Assembly (NCBI RefSeq): GCF_000768685.1
Contig: NZ_AVPK01000001.1
Coordinates: 1 to 64,000, forward strand
From: Knoellia subterranea KCTC 19937
GTDB taxonomy: Bacteria; Actinomycetota; Actinomycetes; Actinomycetales; Dermatophilaceae
Length of the DNA: 64,000 nt
Direction: 5' to 3'
Position 1 is the stretch's first letter, and every line of letters starts with the position of its first letter. The notes below the pieces were generated by a model. The model saw only the letters and a list, made by a program, of their open reading frames with translations. It did no database searches and was not told the DNA's origin. The position numbers and the translations under genes were made by a program. Positions 25,131 to 34,677 of the stretch are shown here, one piece after another.

Positions 25131-26216
25131 TCAGGCGGGTTCCCCGGGGAAGAAGACGCGGACGACGGCACCGGCATCCTCGGCGTCGTCGATTTCGGCC
25201 CACCCTCCGTGAGCCTCGGCGATGCCCTTGACGATGTAGAGGCCGAGTCCGGTGCCCGTGCCGCTCGGGCCGTGCCAGAAGCGGCCGAAGACTGCCCGCC
25301 GCTGCTCCGCGGGGATGCCGGCGCCGTCGTCGCTGACGCTGAGAACGACGCCCATGGAGCCATCGACGGCGAGGGGGGCGGCGTGCAGGAGCACACGACC
25401 CTGCCCGTGACGGACGGCGTTCTCGACGAGGTTCGAGAGGACCTGGTCGAGGCGGTCGCTGTCGGCGTAGACCTCTTCGGCCCCGGGCTCGACGACCACG
25501 GAGAACCCCTCCTCGCCGCGACCGGTGGCCACCGCCCGCTCGACGTGCCTGGTGAGCATCGGCCGGGTCGGGATCGGAACCTCGTGGATCCGCAGTCGCC
25601 CCGTGTCGATGCGGGAGACGTCGAGCAGGTCGGTGATGAGGCGGGTGAGGCGGTCCGCGTCGGCGTCGATGGCCTCGAGCATGGTGATGCGCTGTTCCTC
25701 GCTGAAGTTGTCCCAGCGGCGCAGCAGGGTCGAGGTGAATCCCTTGACGCCCGTGAGGGGCGAGCGCAGCTCGTGCGCGATCGTCGAGATGAGAGCGGCG
25801 TGGTCCTGTTCGGCGCGGCGCCGCGCCTCGGCATCGCGCAGCGACAACAGGATCGCGCCGAGCGGCCCGGCGTTCCCCGCCCGCAGGTATCTCGCCGTCA
25901 CGAGGAGCTCGGCGCCGTCCGGCAGGTGCAGGAGCTTCTCGCGGTGACCGGTCCGAATGCGCAGGCCGTTCCACGGATCGGTGAGAGCCCACCACGACTC
26001 ACCGTTGCGGGTCTCGAGGGGCAGCGCCTCACGGATGTCCCGGCCCAGCAGCTCGTCGGCGGATCGACCGAGGATCTGCTCGGCTCGACGGTTGACCGAC
26101 GTGACGAGGCCCGAAGCCTCGGCGGTCACGAGCCCGTCGGGCAGCATCTGGGCGGCCGCAGAGGCCTGCGGGCGGGGCGTGGTGAGGAAGGATTCCGGCG
26201 TGGGCGTCTCGGCCAT
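25131..26216 (-). CDS. Soluble PAS-domain sensor histidine kinase
   Basis: A 361-residue cytoplasmic kinase with no membrane segments. A PAS domain (about 25-125) is followed by a HisKA dimerisation domain with phospho-acceptor His148 in IAHELRSP and a HATPase domain with N, G1 (DDGAGIP) and G2 (GTGTGLGL) boxes. No response regulator gene is adjacent; neighbours are the TrmH methyltransferase upstream and an MFS gene downstream. The ATG 26216 start gives the PAS domain a short tail. An upstream extension of the frame overlaps trmH and is not supported. The signal is unknown. Confidence 0.9.
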   Translation of the reverse strand: MAETPTPESFLTTPRPQASAAAQMLPDGLVTAEASGLVTSVNRRAEQILGRSADELLGRDIREALPLETRNGESWWALTDPWNGLRIRTGHREKLLHLPDGAELLVTARYLRAGNAGPLGAILLSLRDAEARRRAEQDHAALISTIAHELRSPLTGVKGFTSTLLRRWDNFSEEQRITMLEAIDADADRLTRLITDLLDVSRIDTGRLRIHEVPIPTRPMLTRHVERAVATGRGEEGFSVVVEPGAEEVYADSDRLDQVLSNLVENAVRHGQGRVLLHAAPLAVDGSMGVVLSVSDDGAGIPAEQRRAVFGRFWHGPSGTGTGLGLYIVKGIAEAHGGWAEIDDAEDAGAVVRVFFPGEPA

Positions 26217-26247
26217 GACGCCATCCCACCATGTCGACGGCTTCGCG

Positions 26248-27042
26248 TCAGGTGTGGCGGGTGGCACCCGCCGACGTGGCGAGGCAGATCGTCGCTGCCA
26301 TGGCGAGGTTGAGCGACTCGACACGGTCGTGGATGGGCACCCGCACCACGTCGGTGCATTGCGCCCGCAGCTCCTCCGGGAGACCCCATGCCTCGTTGCC
26401 CATGACCCAGGCGTGGGGTGTCGACACATCCACATCGGGCAGCAGTGTGGTGCCCACTCCGTCGGCTGCAAGCGTGCGTATGCCGTGTCCGGACAGCGTG
26501 TCCAGGGTCGCCTTCGCGTCGAGTCCGGTCACGACCGGCAGGTGGAAGAGCGAACCCACGGTGGACCGAACCACCTTGGGAGACAGCACATCGACGGACC
26601 CATCGGTGACGAGCACGGCGTCCGCGCCGAACGCGTCGGCGCCGCGAATGACGGTGCCGGCGTTGCCGGGGTCGCGGACTGCGCTGAGCAGGACGAGGAG
26701 TCGCGGGCCCGCCGACAGGACGTCGTCGAGGGTGTGCGTCCGCGCCGAGACGACTGCGAGCAGACCCTGGGGTGACTCCGTGTCGGCCATCGCGGCGAGC
26801 ACGGCCTCATCGGTCTCGTGCACGTGGATGCCCGCGGCCGACGCCCCTGCGACGAGGTCGTCGTGGCGCTCGGCGGCCGCGGTGGTGACGTAGAGATCGT
26901 CAACTCGCTCCGCGGCATACCGGATCGCTTCGCGCACGCCCTGGGGACCGTCGACGACGAAGCGACCGGTCCGCTCACGCACGGAGCGCCGGGAGAGCGA
27001 TCGCACTGACTTGACCCGATCGGATCGGACGTTGGTCAGCAC
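26248..27042 (-). CDS. TrmH/SpoU-family RNA 2'-O-methyltransferase
   Basis: A SAM-dependent RNA ribose methyltransferase of the SPOUT class, 264 residues. An N-terminal substrate-binding domain (about 1-95) is followed by the three SpoU motifs: DPGNAGTVIR near 125, VMGNEAWGL near 217 and VPIHDRVESLNLAMAA near 236. The deep knot forms from the last two. The usual annotation is 23S rRNA methyltransferase; the exact nucleotide is unknown. GTG 27042 is preceded by GGGAGAGCC. It follows rplT as in other actinobacteria, fitting ribosome biogenesis. Confidence 0.92.
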   Translation of the reverse strand: MLTNVRSDRVKSVRSLSRRSVRERTGRFVVDGPQGVREAIRYAAERVDDLYVTTAAAERHDDLVAGASAAGIHVHETDEAVLAAMADTESPQGLLAVVSARTHTLDDVLSAGPRLLVLLSAVRDPGNAGTVIRGADAFGADAVLVTDGSVDVLSPKVVRSTVGSLFHLPVVTGLDAKATLDTLSGHGIRTLAADGVGTTLLPDVDVSTPHAWVMGNEAWGLPEELRAQCTDVVRVPIHDRVESLNLAMAATICLATSAGATRHT

Positions 27043-27088
27043 GGCTCTCCCGGCGCTTCGAATCGGGCGCGGGGCGCCCTGATGTGGA

Positions 27089-27478
27089 TCAGGCGGAAGC
27101 CCTGTCCGTCGCCGCGTCCTGCGCGGGAACGTTGGCCTTGGCGACCTCGACGAGGGCAGCGAACGCCGCCGCGTCGTTGACGGCCAGCTCGGCCAGCATG
27201 CGACGGTCGACCTCGATCTCGGCAGCCTTGAGGCCCTGGATGAGGCGGTTGTAGGTCATGCCGTTGAGGCGGGCCGCAGCGTTGATGCGCTGGATCCAGA
27301 GACGACGGAAGTCACCCTTGCGGGCGCGACGGTCGCGGTAGCTGTAGCCGAGGGAGTGGGTGACCTGCTCCTTGGCCTTGCGGTAGAGACGGCTCCGCTG
27401 TCCGCGGTAACCGCTTGCACGCTCGAGGACGACCCGGCGCTTCTTGTGGGCGTTGACCGCCCGCTTCACGCGTGCCAC
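27089..27478 (-). CDS. rplT: Ribosomal protein bL20
   Basis: A large-subunit protein binding 23S rRNA early in assembly, 129 residues. It starts [19 protein letters not shown] and has the conserved [16 protein letters not shown] and [10 protein letters not shown] segments. GTG 27478 is preceded by AAGGAG. It is third in the infC-rpmI-rplT operon. L20 is a known translational repressor of this operon in other bacteria; I did not identify its binding site here. Confidence 0.97.
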   Translation of the reverse strand: MARVKRAVNAHKKRRVVLERASGYRGQRSRLYRKAKEQVTHSLGYSYRDRRARKGDFRRLWIQRINAAARLNGMTYNRLIQGLKAAEIEVDRRMLAELAVNDAAAFAALVEVAKANVPAQDAATDRASA

Positions 27479-27520
27479 GTGAGTACTCCTTGCTGTTCTT
27501 TGAACGTTTCGGGGCCCGGC

Positions 27521-27715
27521 TCAGATGCCGAGAAGCTTCTTGACCTTCTTGACGTCGGCCTTGGACACGAGAACGTCCTTGCTGAGGGCGCGGGCCTTCT
27601 GCGGGGTCTTCTCGTGGAACTTGTGGACGTGACCGGCCTGCTCGCGCATGACCTTGCCGGAACCGGTGACGCGGAAGCGCTTCTTGGTGCCGCTGTGGGT
27701 CTTGTTCTTCGGCAT
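27521..27715 (-). CDS. rpmI: Ribosomal protein bL35
   Basis: A small basic large-subunit protein of 64 residues, starting MPKNKTHSGTKKRFRVTGSG, the family signature, and ending with VKKLLGI. ATG 27715 is preceded by GAAGGAG. It lies between infC and rplT, as in nearly all bacteria. Confidence 0.97.
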   Translation of the reverse strand: MPKNKTHSGTKKRFRVTGSGKVMREQAGHVHKFHEKTPQKARALSKDVLVSKADVKKVKKLLGI

Positions 27716-27780
27716 GGCTGCCGATCTCCTTCGCTGTTGGTGCTGCTGCTGTGCTGCGGGAAAAACGTGGGGGTCGGCGC

Positions 27781-28428
27781 CTACTCGGCGGCGACGGCCT
27801 CGGACTGCTCTGCCGGCGCCTCGGCGACCGGCGCCTCCTCGGCGGGGGCTGCTGCCGAAGCCTGGGCCGCGTTGGCCGCGTCATCCTTCTTGCGACGCTG
27901 CTCGGCGCGGGCCTCGGACTTCTTCTTCGTCGGGGCCAGCACCATGATCATGTTGCGACCGTCCTGCTTGGGGGCCGACTCGACCGTGCCCAGCTCGACG
28001 ACGTCCTCGGCCAGCTTCTGCAGGAGGCGGAAGCCGAGTTCGGGTCGGGACTGCTCACGACCGCGGAACATGATCGTCACCTTGACCTTGTCACCGCCGT
28101 TGAGGAACCGAACGACGTGACCCTTCTTGGTGGCGTAGTCGTGCGGGTCGATCTTCGGACGGAGCTTGATCTCCTTGATGACCGTGTTGACCTGGTTCTT
28201 GCGTGCTTCTCGGGCCTTCATGGCGGCTTCGTACTTGTACTTGCCGAAGTCCATGAGCTTGGCGACGGGAGGCTTGGCCATGGGGGCCACCTCGACCAGG
28301 TCGAGATCTGCCTCCGCGGCGAGACGCAGGGCGTCCTCGACACGGACGATGCCCACCTGCTCGCCATTGGGGCCAACCAACCGCACTTCCGGAACCCGGA
28401 TGCGGTCGTTGATGCGAGGCTCGCTGAT
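27781..28428 (-). CDS. infC: Translation initiation factor IF-3, ATC start
   Basis: It binds the 30S subunit and proofreads start-codon selection. The 215-residue protein has the N-domain [17 protein letters not shown], the linker with [16 protein letters not shown] and the C-domain [16 protein letters not shown], then an Ala/Glu-rich tail of about 45 residues. No ATG, GTG or TTG exists in frame near the family start. An ATC at 28428 has AAGGAG six bases upstream and gives M-SEPRIND. Rare starts in infC are known elsewhere (AUU in E. coli) and allow IF-3 to repress its own translation. The next in-frame start upstream would add an unrelated peptide. Confidence 0.95.
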   Translation of the reverse strand: MSEPRINDRIRVPEVRLVGPNGEQVGIVRVEDALRLAAEADLDLVEVAPMAKPPVAKLMDFGKYKYEAAMKAREARKNQVNTVIKEIKLRPKIDPHDYATKKGHVVRFLNGGDKVKVTIMFRGREQSRPELGFRLLQKLAEDVVELGTVESAPKQDGRNMIMVLAPTKKKSEARAEQRRKKDDAANAAQASAAAPAEEAPVAEAPAEQSEAVAAE

Positions 28429-28482
28429 GTCGAACTCCTTCTGAGCGGAATCAAAGGTCTGGTGCCGGGCCGAACATGAGAA

Positions 28483-28513
28483 GAGGCTCCTCGCGCTGCA
28501 CACGAGAAGCCTC
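28483..28513 (-). promoter_or_regulatory. Strong hairpin in the infC leader
   Basis: Arms of 11 bp (minus strand GAGGCTTCTCG and CGAGGAGCCTC, one G-U pair) close a nine-base loop 54 nt upstream of the ATC start, followed by a pyrimidine-rich stretch (TTCTC). It could be an attenuator or part of an r-protein or IF-3 responsive leader. The predicted leader from the promoter at 28677-28705 is about 240 nt, long for this genome. Confidence 0.5.
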
Positions 28514-28676
28514 ACATCCGTCCACGACGACACCACGACAGACCAAGACCTCTGATCTGACGTGGACCGTGTGGAGAAAACCCGGCAACCTTGTGGTCAT
28601 CGCGGGTGGAAGCGAACTTCACTTGCGCACTGCCTCGCACACCTGGAAGGTGACTGATGCAGCCGGTCCGCAGACA

Positions 28677-28705
28677 AGGTTAGCAGCGCTCGCCCTCACG
28701 ACCAA
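28677..28705 (-). promoter_or_regulatory. Promoter of infC-rpmI-rplT
   Basis: On the minus strand TTGGTC (28705-28700), 17 bp and TAACCT (28682-28677) preceded by TGC match the vegetative consensus. Transcription would start near 28670. Between this and the end of the SseB-like gene at 28881 I see no gene. Confidence 0.5.
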
Positions 28706-28880
28706 TTCGACGTGTGCCGCCCCGCTCTGCCGCCCGCTCGCGCCACCCGTGACGCGCTCAGCCGCCCTTCGGCCTGCGCGCCAGCTTGCGTACGTCGCTC
28801 ACGTGGTGCTCCTCGCGCGCAGGCCTCCGGTCGGACGCACGTCTCGGGTGACACGTCGCGGGCTCGGTGTACGGGGCTTG

Positions 28881-29567
28881 TCAGGTGATGCGGAAGGCGA
28901 GGCCGTCGATGCGGGCGCGGAGTTCGCCGTCGGTGGCGAGCCGCTCCCCCACGCGGGTGGCGACGGCCTGCACATCGGGGGCCGACAGCCCGGAAGTGAG
29001 CTCGAGGGCGATGCCGAGGATTCCCTGGCCGGTGGGCGCGCCCTCTTCGATGCGGTGGCCGAGGACGGCCTCCTCCTCGGAGACGGCACGCTCGACGGCC
29101 TTGGCGACGAAGGGGTCCTCGTGCGGTGCGAGCCACTGCCGCTCCTGAGCGAGCGCCCAGACCATCGATGGACGCAGGACGCGGGTCACTGGGCCGGCGA
29201 TGTCCATGACGATGACGTCGCACTGTTCACTCACGGCGGCCTGGGCCGCACGGGCCGAGGTCACGGGAACCGGGCGGGCCGCCGGGTCCCACGCGGCGAT
29301 GGCGTCGAGGCTCGTGAAAACAGGCAGCGCGCGTTCGCCATCGGGGGCCACGAGCGTCACGGCCGCCATGTCGGTCTGCTTGTCGACGATGAGGCCGCCC
29401 TCGACGGCGGTGTCGATGGGCTCGGCGACGATCGGCACGAGAAGGCGCGCCGACGCGACCGCTTCCATCAGCGTGGTCGCGTCGTCGGACGCGAGCGCCG
29501 CGGCGAGCTCGGCGTCTGCCGAGCCGTCATCGCCCTCGAAACCGGTGAAGACGAGGTCGCGGGTCAC
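28881..29567 (-). CDS. SseB-like protein
   Basis: A 228-residue cytoplasmic protein with an SseB N-terminal-type region: [29 protein letters not shown] and [15 protein letters not shown]. The C-terminal half (about 130-228) is family-specific and acidic. Members are frequent next to priA/hisA in actinobacteria but have no defined function. The GTG at 29567 overlaps the priA stop by four bases, making it the last gene of the his operon. Confidence 0.8.
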   Translation of the reverse strand: MTRDLVFTGFEGDDGSADAELAAALASDDATTLMEAVASARLLVPIVAEPIDTAVEGGLIVDKQTDMAAVTLVAPDGERALPVFTSLDAIAAWDPAARPVPVTSARAAQAAVSEQCDVIVMDIAGPVTRVLRPSMVWALAQERQWLAPHEDPFVAKAVERAVSEEEAVLGHRIEEGAPTGQGILGIALELTSGLSAPDVQAVATRVGERLATDGELRARIDGLAFRIT

Positions 29568-30298
29568 GGCCGACCCGCGACGTCGAGGGCTTCGGGCAGG
29601 GTGATGGTGCCGCGGTAGAGGGCCGACCCGACGATCGCGCCCTCGACACCCTGCTCGACCATGCCGCGCAGTGCCTCGAGGTCGGCGAGGGTGGTGACGC
29701 CGCCCGAGGCGATGACCGGGCGGTCAGTGCGGGCACAGACGTCGGCGAGCAGATCGAGGTTGGGACCCTTGAGCATCCCGTCCTTGTTGACGTCGGTGAC
29801 GACGTAGCGAGCGCACCCCTCTGCGTCGAGTCGCTCGAGCGTCTCCCAGAGGTCGCCTCCCTCCTGCGTCCAACCGCGAGCAGCGAGCGTGGTGCCGCGC
29901 ACGTCGAGTCCGACCGCGATGCGGTCACCGTGTTCGGCGACCGCCTGCGCGGTCCACTCCGGGTTCTCCAGGGCCGCGGTGCCGAGATTGACCCGGCGGC
30001 ACCCAGTGGCCAGGGCCCGCTCGAGCGTCTCTGCGTCGCGGATTCCGCCACTCATCTCGACGTCGATGTCGAGCGTCCCGACGATCCGGGCGAGGAGCTC
30101 GGCATTGTCGCCCCGACCGAAGGCGGCGTCGAGGTCCACGAGATGCAACCACTCCGCACCCTGCTCCTGCCAACGCAGGGCTGCCTCGACCGGCTCCCCG
30201 AACTCGCCGCCGGACCCGGCGACCCCCTGGACGAGTTGGACCGCACGACCTTCCGAGACGTCGACGGCGGGCAGCAGCTGCAGGCGGGGCGTGGTCAT
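29564..30298 (-). CDS. priA: Phosphoribosyl isomerase A (HisA/TrpF bifunctional)
   Basis: A TIM-barrel isomerase acting on ProFAR in histidine synthesis and, in actinobacteria, also on PRA in tryptophan synthesis. It has 244 residues, the paired acid-base residues Asp13 (LLPAVDV) and Asp169 (VVTDVNKDG), and the RGW segment at 141-143 that PriA uses for its second substrate. That segment and the lineage favour the bifunctional call over plain HisA. ATG 30298 has GAAGG five bases upstream. It follows hisH by 40 bp. Confidence 0.93.
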   Translation of the reverse strand: MTTPRLQLLPAVDVSEGRAVQLVQGVAGSGGEFGEPVEAALRWQEQGAEWLHLVDLDAAFGRGDNAELLARIVGTLDIDVEMSGGIRDAETLERALATGCRRVNLGTAALENPEWTAQAVAEHGDRIAVGLDVRGTTLAARGWTQEGGDLWETLERLDAEGCARYVVTDVNKDGMLKGPNLDLLADVCARTDRPVIASGGVTTLADLEALRGMVEQGVEGAIVGSALYRGTITLPEALDVAGRP

Positions 30299-30338
30299 GA
30301 CACCTTCAGGGTTCGGGACGGGTGGATCGATATGAGGC

Positions 30339-30983
30339 TCAGAGGGAACGGACCCAGTTCTCCAGCAGGGTGAGTCCGGCTTCCCCCGACTTCTCGGGGT
30401 GGAACTGGGTCGCCGAGAGCGGCCCGTTCTCGACGGCGGCGACGAACCGCTCGCCGTGCGTGGCGTGGGTGACACGGGGTGCGACGGCCGCGAAGTGGCC
30501 GGTGGGTTCGGCCAACGTCCAGGTGCGGACGGCATACGAGTGCACGAAATAGAACCGCTCGGACTCGACACCGGCGAACAGTGCGGAACCGTCCGGCACG
30601 TCGACCTCCGTCCATCCCATGTGCGGGACGACCGGGGCCTGCAATCGCTCGACCGTGCCGGGCCACTCCCCCAATCCGGCCTCGACCGAGTCGCTGGGCT
30701 CGGTGGACGACTCGAAGAGGGCCTGCATGCCAACGCACACCCCGAGGACCGGACGTCCCCCGGAGAGTCGGACGTCGACGATCCGAGGCGCCTCGGCTGC
30801 GCGCATGCCGCGGACACACGCATGGAAGTTGCCGACTCCAGGGAGGAAGAGTCCGTCGGCCTCGAGGGCCCGGGTCCGGTCGGCGGTCAGTTCGACGTGC
30901 GCGCCGACGTGTTCGAGGGCACGGACCGCACTGTGCACGTTGCCGCTGCCGTGGTCGAGGACCACGACCGATGGGGTGCTCAC
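30339..30983 (-). CDS. hisH: Imidazole glycerol phosphate synthase, glutaminase subunit
   Basis: A class I glutamine amidotransferase feeding ammonia to HisF. The 214-residue protein has nucleophile Cys83 in LGVCVGMQ and the His/Glu pair in QFHPEKSG near 195. HisF is not in the window. The GTG at 30983 overlaps the stop of the preceding unknown gene by four bases. Confidence 0.95.
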   Translation of the reverse strand: MSTPSVVVLDHGSGNVHSAVRALEHVGAHVELTADRTRALEADGLFLPGVGNFHACVRGMRAAEAPRIVDVRLSGGRPVLGVCVGMQALFESSTEPSDSVEAGLGEWPGTVERLQAPVVPHMGWTEVDVPDGSALFAGVESERFYFVHSYAVRTWTLAEPTGHFAAVAPRVTHATHGERFVAAVENGPLSATQFHPEKSGEAGLTLLENWVRSL

Positions 30984-31606
30984 GACCCCGTCTCCGCCCG
31001 GTGCGCCGCCTCTTCGGCGACGAGCGCATCGAAGGCAGCGATGGACCGAGGACTGGGGTCGATCCGTTCGTGGGACTCGTCGGTCTCACCGAGCAACAGC
31101 TCCTCGCCCGGCAGCCCGAGCAGTCGGATCAGGCCGACGAGGACGTCGATCGGCTGACCGTCGGTGTTGGCGAAGTGAGCGGTCACCTCGGCTGCCGAGG
31201 TCCGCGTCCGGGCACCGGCGACGTCGACGATGAGTCCGGCCGGCAGGGCCGGAAGTTCCGGGGTGCGTCGCACGCCCTTGCCCGGCTCCCAGACGATCCA
31301 TCGCTGTTCGAGGCGCCAACCGCGCGCCTGGACGGTGACGACCGCACACCCGTCGATGACGAACAGACCGATCGCAGGTCGGTGCCGGGTCGGCACGCGT
31401 CGGGCAGCGAGGATCTCGAGACCGACGTCGTAAGGAGCGGCCGACAGAGCCCGGTCCTCGGCGAGATAGACACCCGTCCACCCCGCGAGCTGCACGACAC
31501 GAACCGCCACGAGTCCCCGGCGAACCCACCGGGCCGACGCCGCCGCCCCGCCACGGACGAGGACGACGCCGTGTCCGGGTTCAATGCCCTGCTCTGCGGT
31601 GGCCAC
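30980..31606 (-). CDS. Uncharacterised protein inside the his operon
   Basis: A 208-residue protein I do not recognise. It has no signal peptide or clear membrane helix. The N-terminal half is rich in Val/Arg/Trp ([29 protein letters not shown]). A beta-rich centre with [18 protein letters not shown] suggests a small-molecule-binding or PH-like fold, and the tail is acidic. It begins 3 bp after the hisB stop and overlaps hisH by four bases, so it is an integral operon member. Other actinobacteria often carry a membrane protein in this slot; this one does not look like it. Confidence 0.75.
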   Translation of the reverse strand: MATAEQGIEPGHGVVLVRGGAAASARWVRRGLVAVRVVQLAGWTGVYLAEDRALSAAPYDVGLEILAARRVPTRHRPAIGLFVIDGCAVVTVQARGWRLEQRWIVWEPGKGVRRTPELPALPAGLIVDVAGARTRTSAAEVTAHFANTDGQPIDVLVGLIRLLGLPGEELLLGETDESHERIDPSPRSIAAFDALVAEEAAHRAETGS

Positions 31607-31609
31607 GGC

Positions 31610-32215
31610 TCAGAGCGCACCCTTGGCGCTCGGGATCCCATCGACGCGTGGATCGCGTGCGATGGCTGCGCGCAATGCGCGGGCGACGGCCTTGAACTGC
31701 GCCTCGACGATGTGGTGGGGGTCGCGGCCGCCGAGCACGCGGACGTGCAGGGCGATGCCTGCGTGGAACGCGAAGGACTCGAATACGTGGCGCGTCAGCG
31801 ACCCGATGTAGTTGCCGCCGATGACGGCGTACTCCTGCCCGGCGGGCTCACCGGAGTGCACGACATAGGGGCGTCCGGCCACGTCGACGACGGCGTGCAC
31901 GAGCGCCTCGTCCAGGGGCACCGTGGCGTCGCCGAAGCGCGAGATGCCGCTCTTGTCACCGAGTGCTTCACGCAGGGCGTCGCCGAGGACGATCGCCACG
32001 TCCTCGACCGTGTGGTGGGCGTCGACGTCGACATCTCCGGTGGCGCGGACCGTCAGGTCGATGAGGGAGTGCTTCGCCAGCGACAGCAGCATGTGGTCGT
32101 AGAAACGCACCCCGGTGCTGACGTCACCCTTGCCGGTGCCGTCGAGGTCGAGCGTCAGCTCGACGCTGCTCTCGGAGGTGGAACGCGTCACCGTCGCGGT
32201 GCGGTTGCTGGTCAC
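31610..32215 (-). CDS. hisB: Imidazoleglycerol-phosphate dehydratase
   Basis: A manganese-dependent dehydratase in histidine synthesis, 201 residues, the monofunctional form without a phosphatase domain. Two metal-binding repeats are visible: DAHHTVED and [14 protein letters not shown], plus FYDHML near the N-terminus. GTG 32215 overlaps the hisC stop by four bases. Confidence 0.96.
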   Translation of the reverse strand: MTSNRTATVTRSTSESSVELTLDLDGTGKGDVSTGVRFYDHMLLSLAKHSLIDLTVRATGDVDVDAHHTVEDVAIVLGDALREALGDKSGISRFGDATVPLDEALVHAVVDVAGRPYVVHSGEPAGQEYAVIGGNYIGSLTRHVFESFAFHAGIALHVRVLGGRDPHHIVEAQFKAVARALRAAIARDPRVDGIPSAKGAL

Positions 32216-33345
32216 GACTGTCCTTCCAGGTGGTCGTCGCGCAGGTGCTCGGATGGCAGCTCGGCGATGGCGTCGAGGAACGCCGACGTCTCCTCCGGTG
32301 TCCCGGCGGTCACTCGAAGATAGTGGGCGATGCCCACATCGCGAACGAGAACCCCCTGCTCGAGCAGGGCCTCCCACGTGGCGTGACTGTCGCGGAGCCC
32401 GCCGAAAAGGACGAAGTTCGCGTCGCTGGGCACCGGCGTGAGGCCGAAGCGCGGCAGTGTGTCGACGATGCGGTCGCGCTGCTCCTTGATCACGTCGACG
32501 GTCCCGAGCATGGTCTCGGTGTGTCGCAAGGCTGCTCGCGCGATCGCCTGCGCGGGCGACGAGAGGTGGTACGGCATCCGGACGAGGCGCAGGGCATCGA
32601 CCAGGTCCGGGTCGGCGGCGAGGTAGCCGAGCCGTCCGCCGGCGAAGGCGAATGCCTTGCTCATCGTGCGTGTCACCACGACGCGCGGACGTCCCTCGAG
32701 GAGCGTCAGCGCGCTCGGAGTGCCGGGGCGGGCGAACTCCTCGTAGGCCTCGTCGACGACGATCACGGCGCGTGGCGCCGCGTCGTGGACGGCCTCCACG
32801 ACGTCGAGCCCGAGCGCCGTCCCGGTCGGGTTGTTGGGCGAGCACAGGAAGACGAGGTGCGGGTCGTGCCGGGCGGCCTGCTCGGCTGCCGATTCGGCGG
32901 TGAGGTCGAAGACTCCCCCGCCCGCGACCCCGCGCATCCCGTCGACCCATGCGGTTCCGGTCGTCGCGCTGATGATCGGGTGCATCGAGTAGGCAGGGGT
33001 GAACCCGAGCGCCGTCCGCTCCGGTCCGCCGAACGCCTGGAGGAGGTGCAGGAGTACCTCGTTCGATCCGTTGCCGGCCCAGATCTGCTCGGGGCTCACC
33101 CGTGTTCCGCTGCGCGAGAGGTATGCCGCGAGGTCGCCTCGCAGGTCCGTGAACTCGCGATCGGGGTACCGATTCAGACCCGGGGCCACGGCCGCGACCG
33201 CCGCGACGATCTCGTCGACGACGGCCTGCGGGACGGCATACGAATTCTCATTGGTGTTCAGTGCCACGGGCACGTCGAGCTGCGGGGCACCGTAGGCCGT
33301 GCGACCCCGAAGGTCCTCACGCAGCAGGTTTTCGATCGTGCTCAT
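32212..33345 (-). CDS. hisC: Histidinol-phosphate aminotransferase
   Basis: A PLP enzyme transferring the amino group from glutamate to imidazole acetol phosphate. It has 377 residues, the PLP Lys230 in [16 protein letters not shown], the SPNNPTG loop at 169-175 and the DEAYEEF block. The ATG overlaps the hisD stop (ATGA). Some actinobacterial HisC proteins also use aromatic substrates. Confidence 0.95.
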   Translation of the reverse strand: MSTIENLLREDLRGRTAYGAPQLDVPVALNTNENSYAVPQAVVDEIVAAVAAVAPGLNRYPDREFTDLRGDLAAYLSRSGTRVSPEQIWAGNGSNEVLLHLLQAFGGPERTALGFTPAYSMHPIISATTGTAWVDGMRGVAGGGVFDLTAESAAEQAARHDPHLVFLCSPNNPTGTALGLDVVEAVHDAAPRAVIVVDEAYEEFARPGTPSALTLLEGRPRVVVTRTMSKAFAFAGGRLGYLAADPDLVDALRLVRMPYHLSSPAQAIARAALRHTETMLGTVDVIKEQRDRIVDTLPRFGLTPVPSDANFVLFGGLRDSHATWEALLEQGVLVRDVGIAHYLRVTAGTPEETSAFLDAIAELPSEHLRDDHLEGQS

Positions 33346-34667
33346 GTCAGCTCGGGGAGGCGGGCAATGACTGCCTCACCGTGGGCAGGCAGGTCCTCGG
33401 CGCGCGCGAGCGTCACGACGTGACCACCGACCTCACGGAGCGCGGCCTCGCTGTATTCGACGATGTGGATCCCGCGCAGGAAGGACTGGACGGAGAGGCC
33501 GCTGGAGTGCGACGCGCACCCGCCGGTCGGAAGCACGTGGTTGGAGCCCGCGCAGTAGTCGCCCAGGCTCACGGGCGACCACGTGCCGACGAAGACCGCG
33601 CCGGCGTTGCGCACGCGGGCAGCCACCTCGGCCGCGTCGGCGGTGTGGATCTCGAGGTGCTCGGCCGCGTAGGCGTTGACGACGTCCAGTCCCACGTCGA
33701 TCGAGTCGACGAGGACGACGGCCGACTGCGGACCGGTCAGGGACTCCGTGACCCGCTCTGAGTGCTTGGTCTCGGCGACCCGACAGACCACGGCATCGCG
33801 CACCGCATCGGCGAGCTCGATGCTGTCGGTCACGAGCACGGCGGCCGCCATGGGGTCGTGCTCGGCCTGACTGATGAGGTCGGCAGCGACGTGGTCCGGG
33901 TCGGCTCCGGCGTCGGCGAGGATCGCGATCTCGGTCGGCCCGGCCTCGGCGTCGATTCCGATGAGGCCCTTGAGAAGACGCTTGGCGGCCGCGACCCAGA
34001 TGTTGCCGGGGCCGGTGACGAGGGCGACCGGCTCGAGGCCGTCGCTGCCCTCCCCGCCCTCGAGGCCGTGCGCGAACGCGGCGACGGCCTGGGCGCCACC
34101 CATCGCCCAGACCTCCTCGACGCCCAACAGCTCGCAGGCCGCCAGGATCGTCGGGTGGGGCCAGCCGCCGAAGTCCTTCTGGGGAGGACTCGCCACCGCG
34201 AGGGAGCCGACTCCCGCCAGCTGGGCCGGAACGACGTTCATGACGACGCTGCTCGGATAGACCGCGCGTCCGCCGGGGACGTAGAGGCCCACCCGGTCGA
34301 CCGGCACCCAGCGCTCGGTGACGGTTCCTCCGTCGGTGACCGTCGTCGTGGTGTCCGTGCGGCGCTGCTCCGAGTGAACCAGACGGGCGCGGCGAATGGA
34401 CTCCTCGAGGGCGGAACGCACCTGGGGGTCGAGGTCGGCGAGTGCCCGGCTCATGACGTCGGCCGGGACTCGCAGCGACGTCGGGCGCACGCCGTCGAAG
34501 CGCTCCGAGGCGTCGAGGACCGCCTCCGCGCCGCGAGTCGCCACGTCATCGCACACGGGACGGACCACGGCGACGGCCGCCTCGACGTCGAGTTCGGCGC
34601 GCGGCAGCGTGCCTCGCAGCTCGCGAAGCGAGGGCGTGCGACCACGAAGGTCGAGAACCGGAATCAT
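33342..34667 (-). CDS. hisD: Histidinol dehydrogenase
   Basis: It oxidises histidinol to histidine with two NAD+, 441 residues. It contains [37 protein letters not shown], the zinc-site block ISQAEHDP and the C-terminal EHLEIHT and [20 protein letters not shown] 34667 is 10 bp after the glnE stop, so the his genes may be read together with glnA2-glnE upstream. I see no separate his promoter in that gap. Confidence 0.96.
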   Translation of the reverse strand: MIPVLDLRGRTPSLRELRGTLPRAELDVEAAVAVVRPVCDDVATRGAEAVLDASERFDGVRPTSLRVPADVMSRALADLDPQVRSALEESIRRARLVHSEQRRTDTTTTVTDGGTVTERWVPVDRVGLYVPGGRAVYPSSVVMNVVPAQLAGVGSLAVASPPQKDFGGWPHPTILAACELLGVEEVWAMGGAQAVAAFAHGLEGGEGSDGLEPVALVTGPGNIWVAAAKRLLKGLIGIDAEAGPTEIAILADAGADPDHVAADLISQAEHDPMAAAVLVTDSIELADAVRDAVVCRVAETKHSERVTESLTGPQSAVVLVDSIDVGLDVVNAYAAEHLEIHTADAAEVAARVRNAGAVFVGTWSPVSLGDYCAGSNHVLPTGGCASHSSGLSVQSFLRGIHIVEYSEAALREVGGHVVTLARAEDLPAHGEAVIARLPELT

Positions 34668-34677
34668 GGATCCCAGT

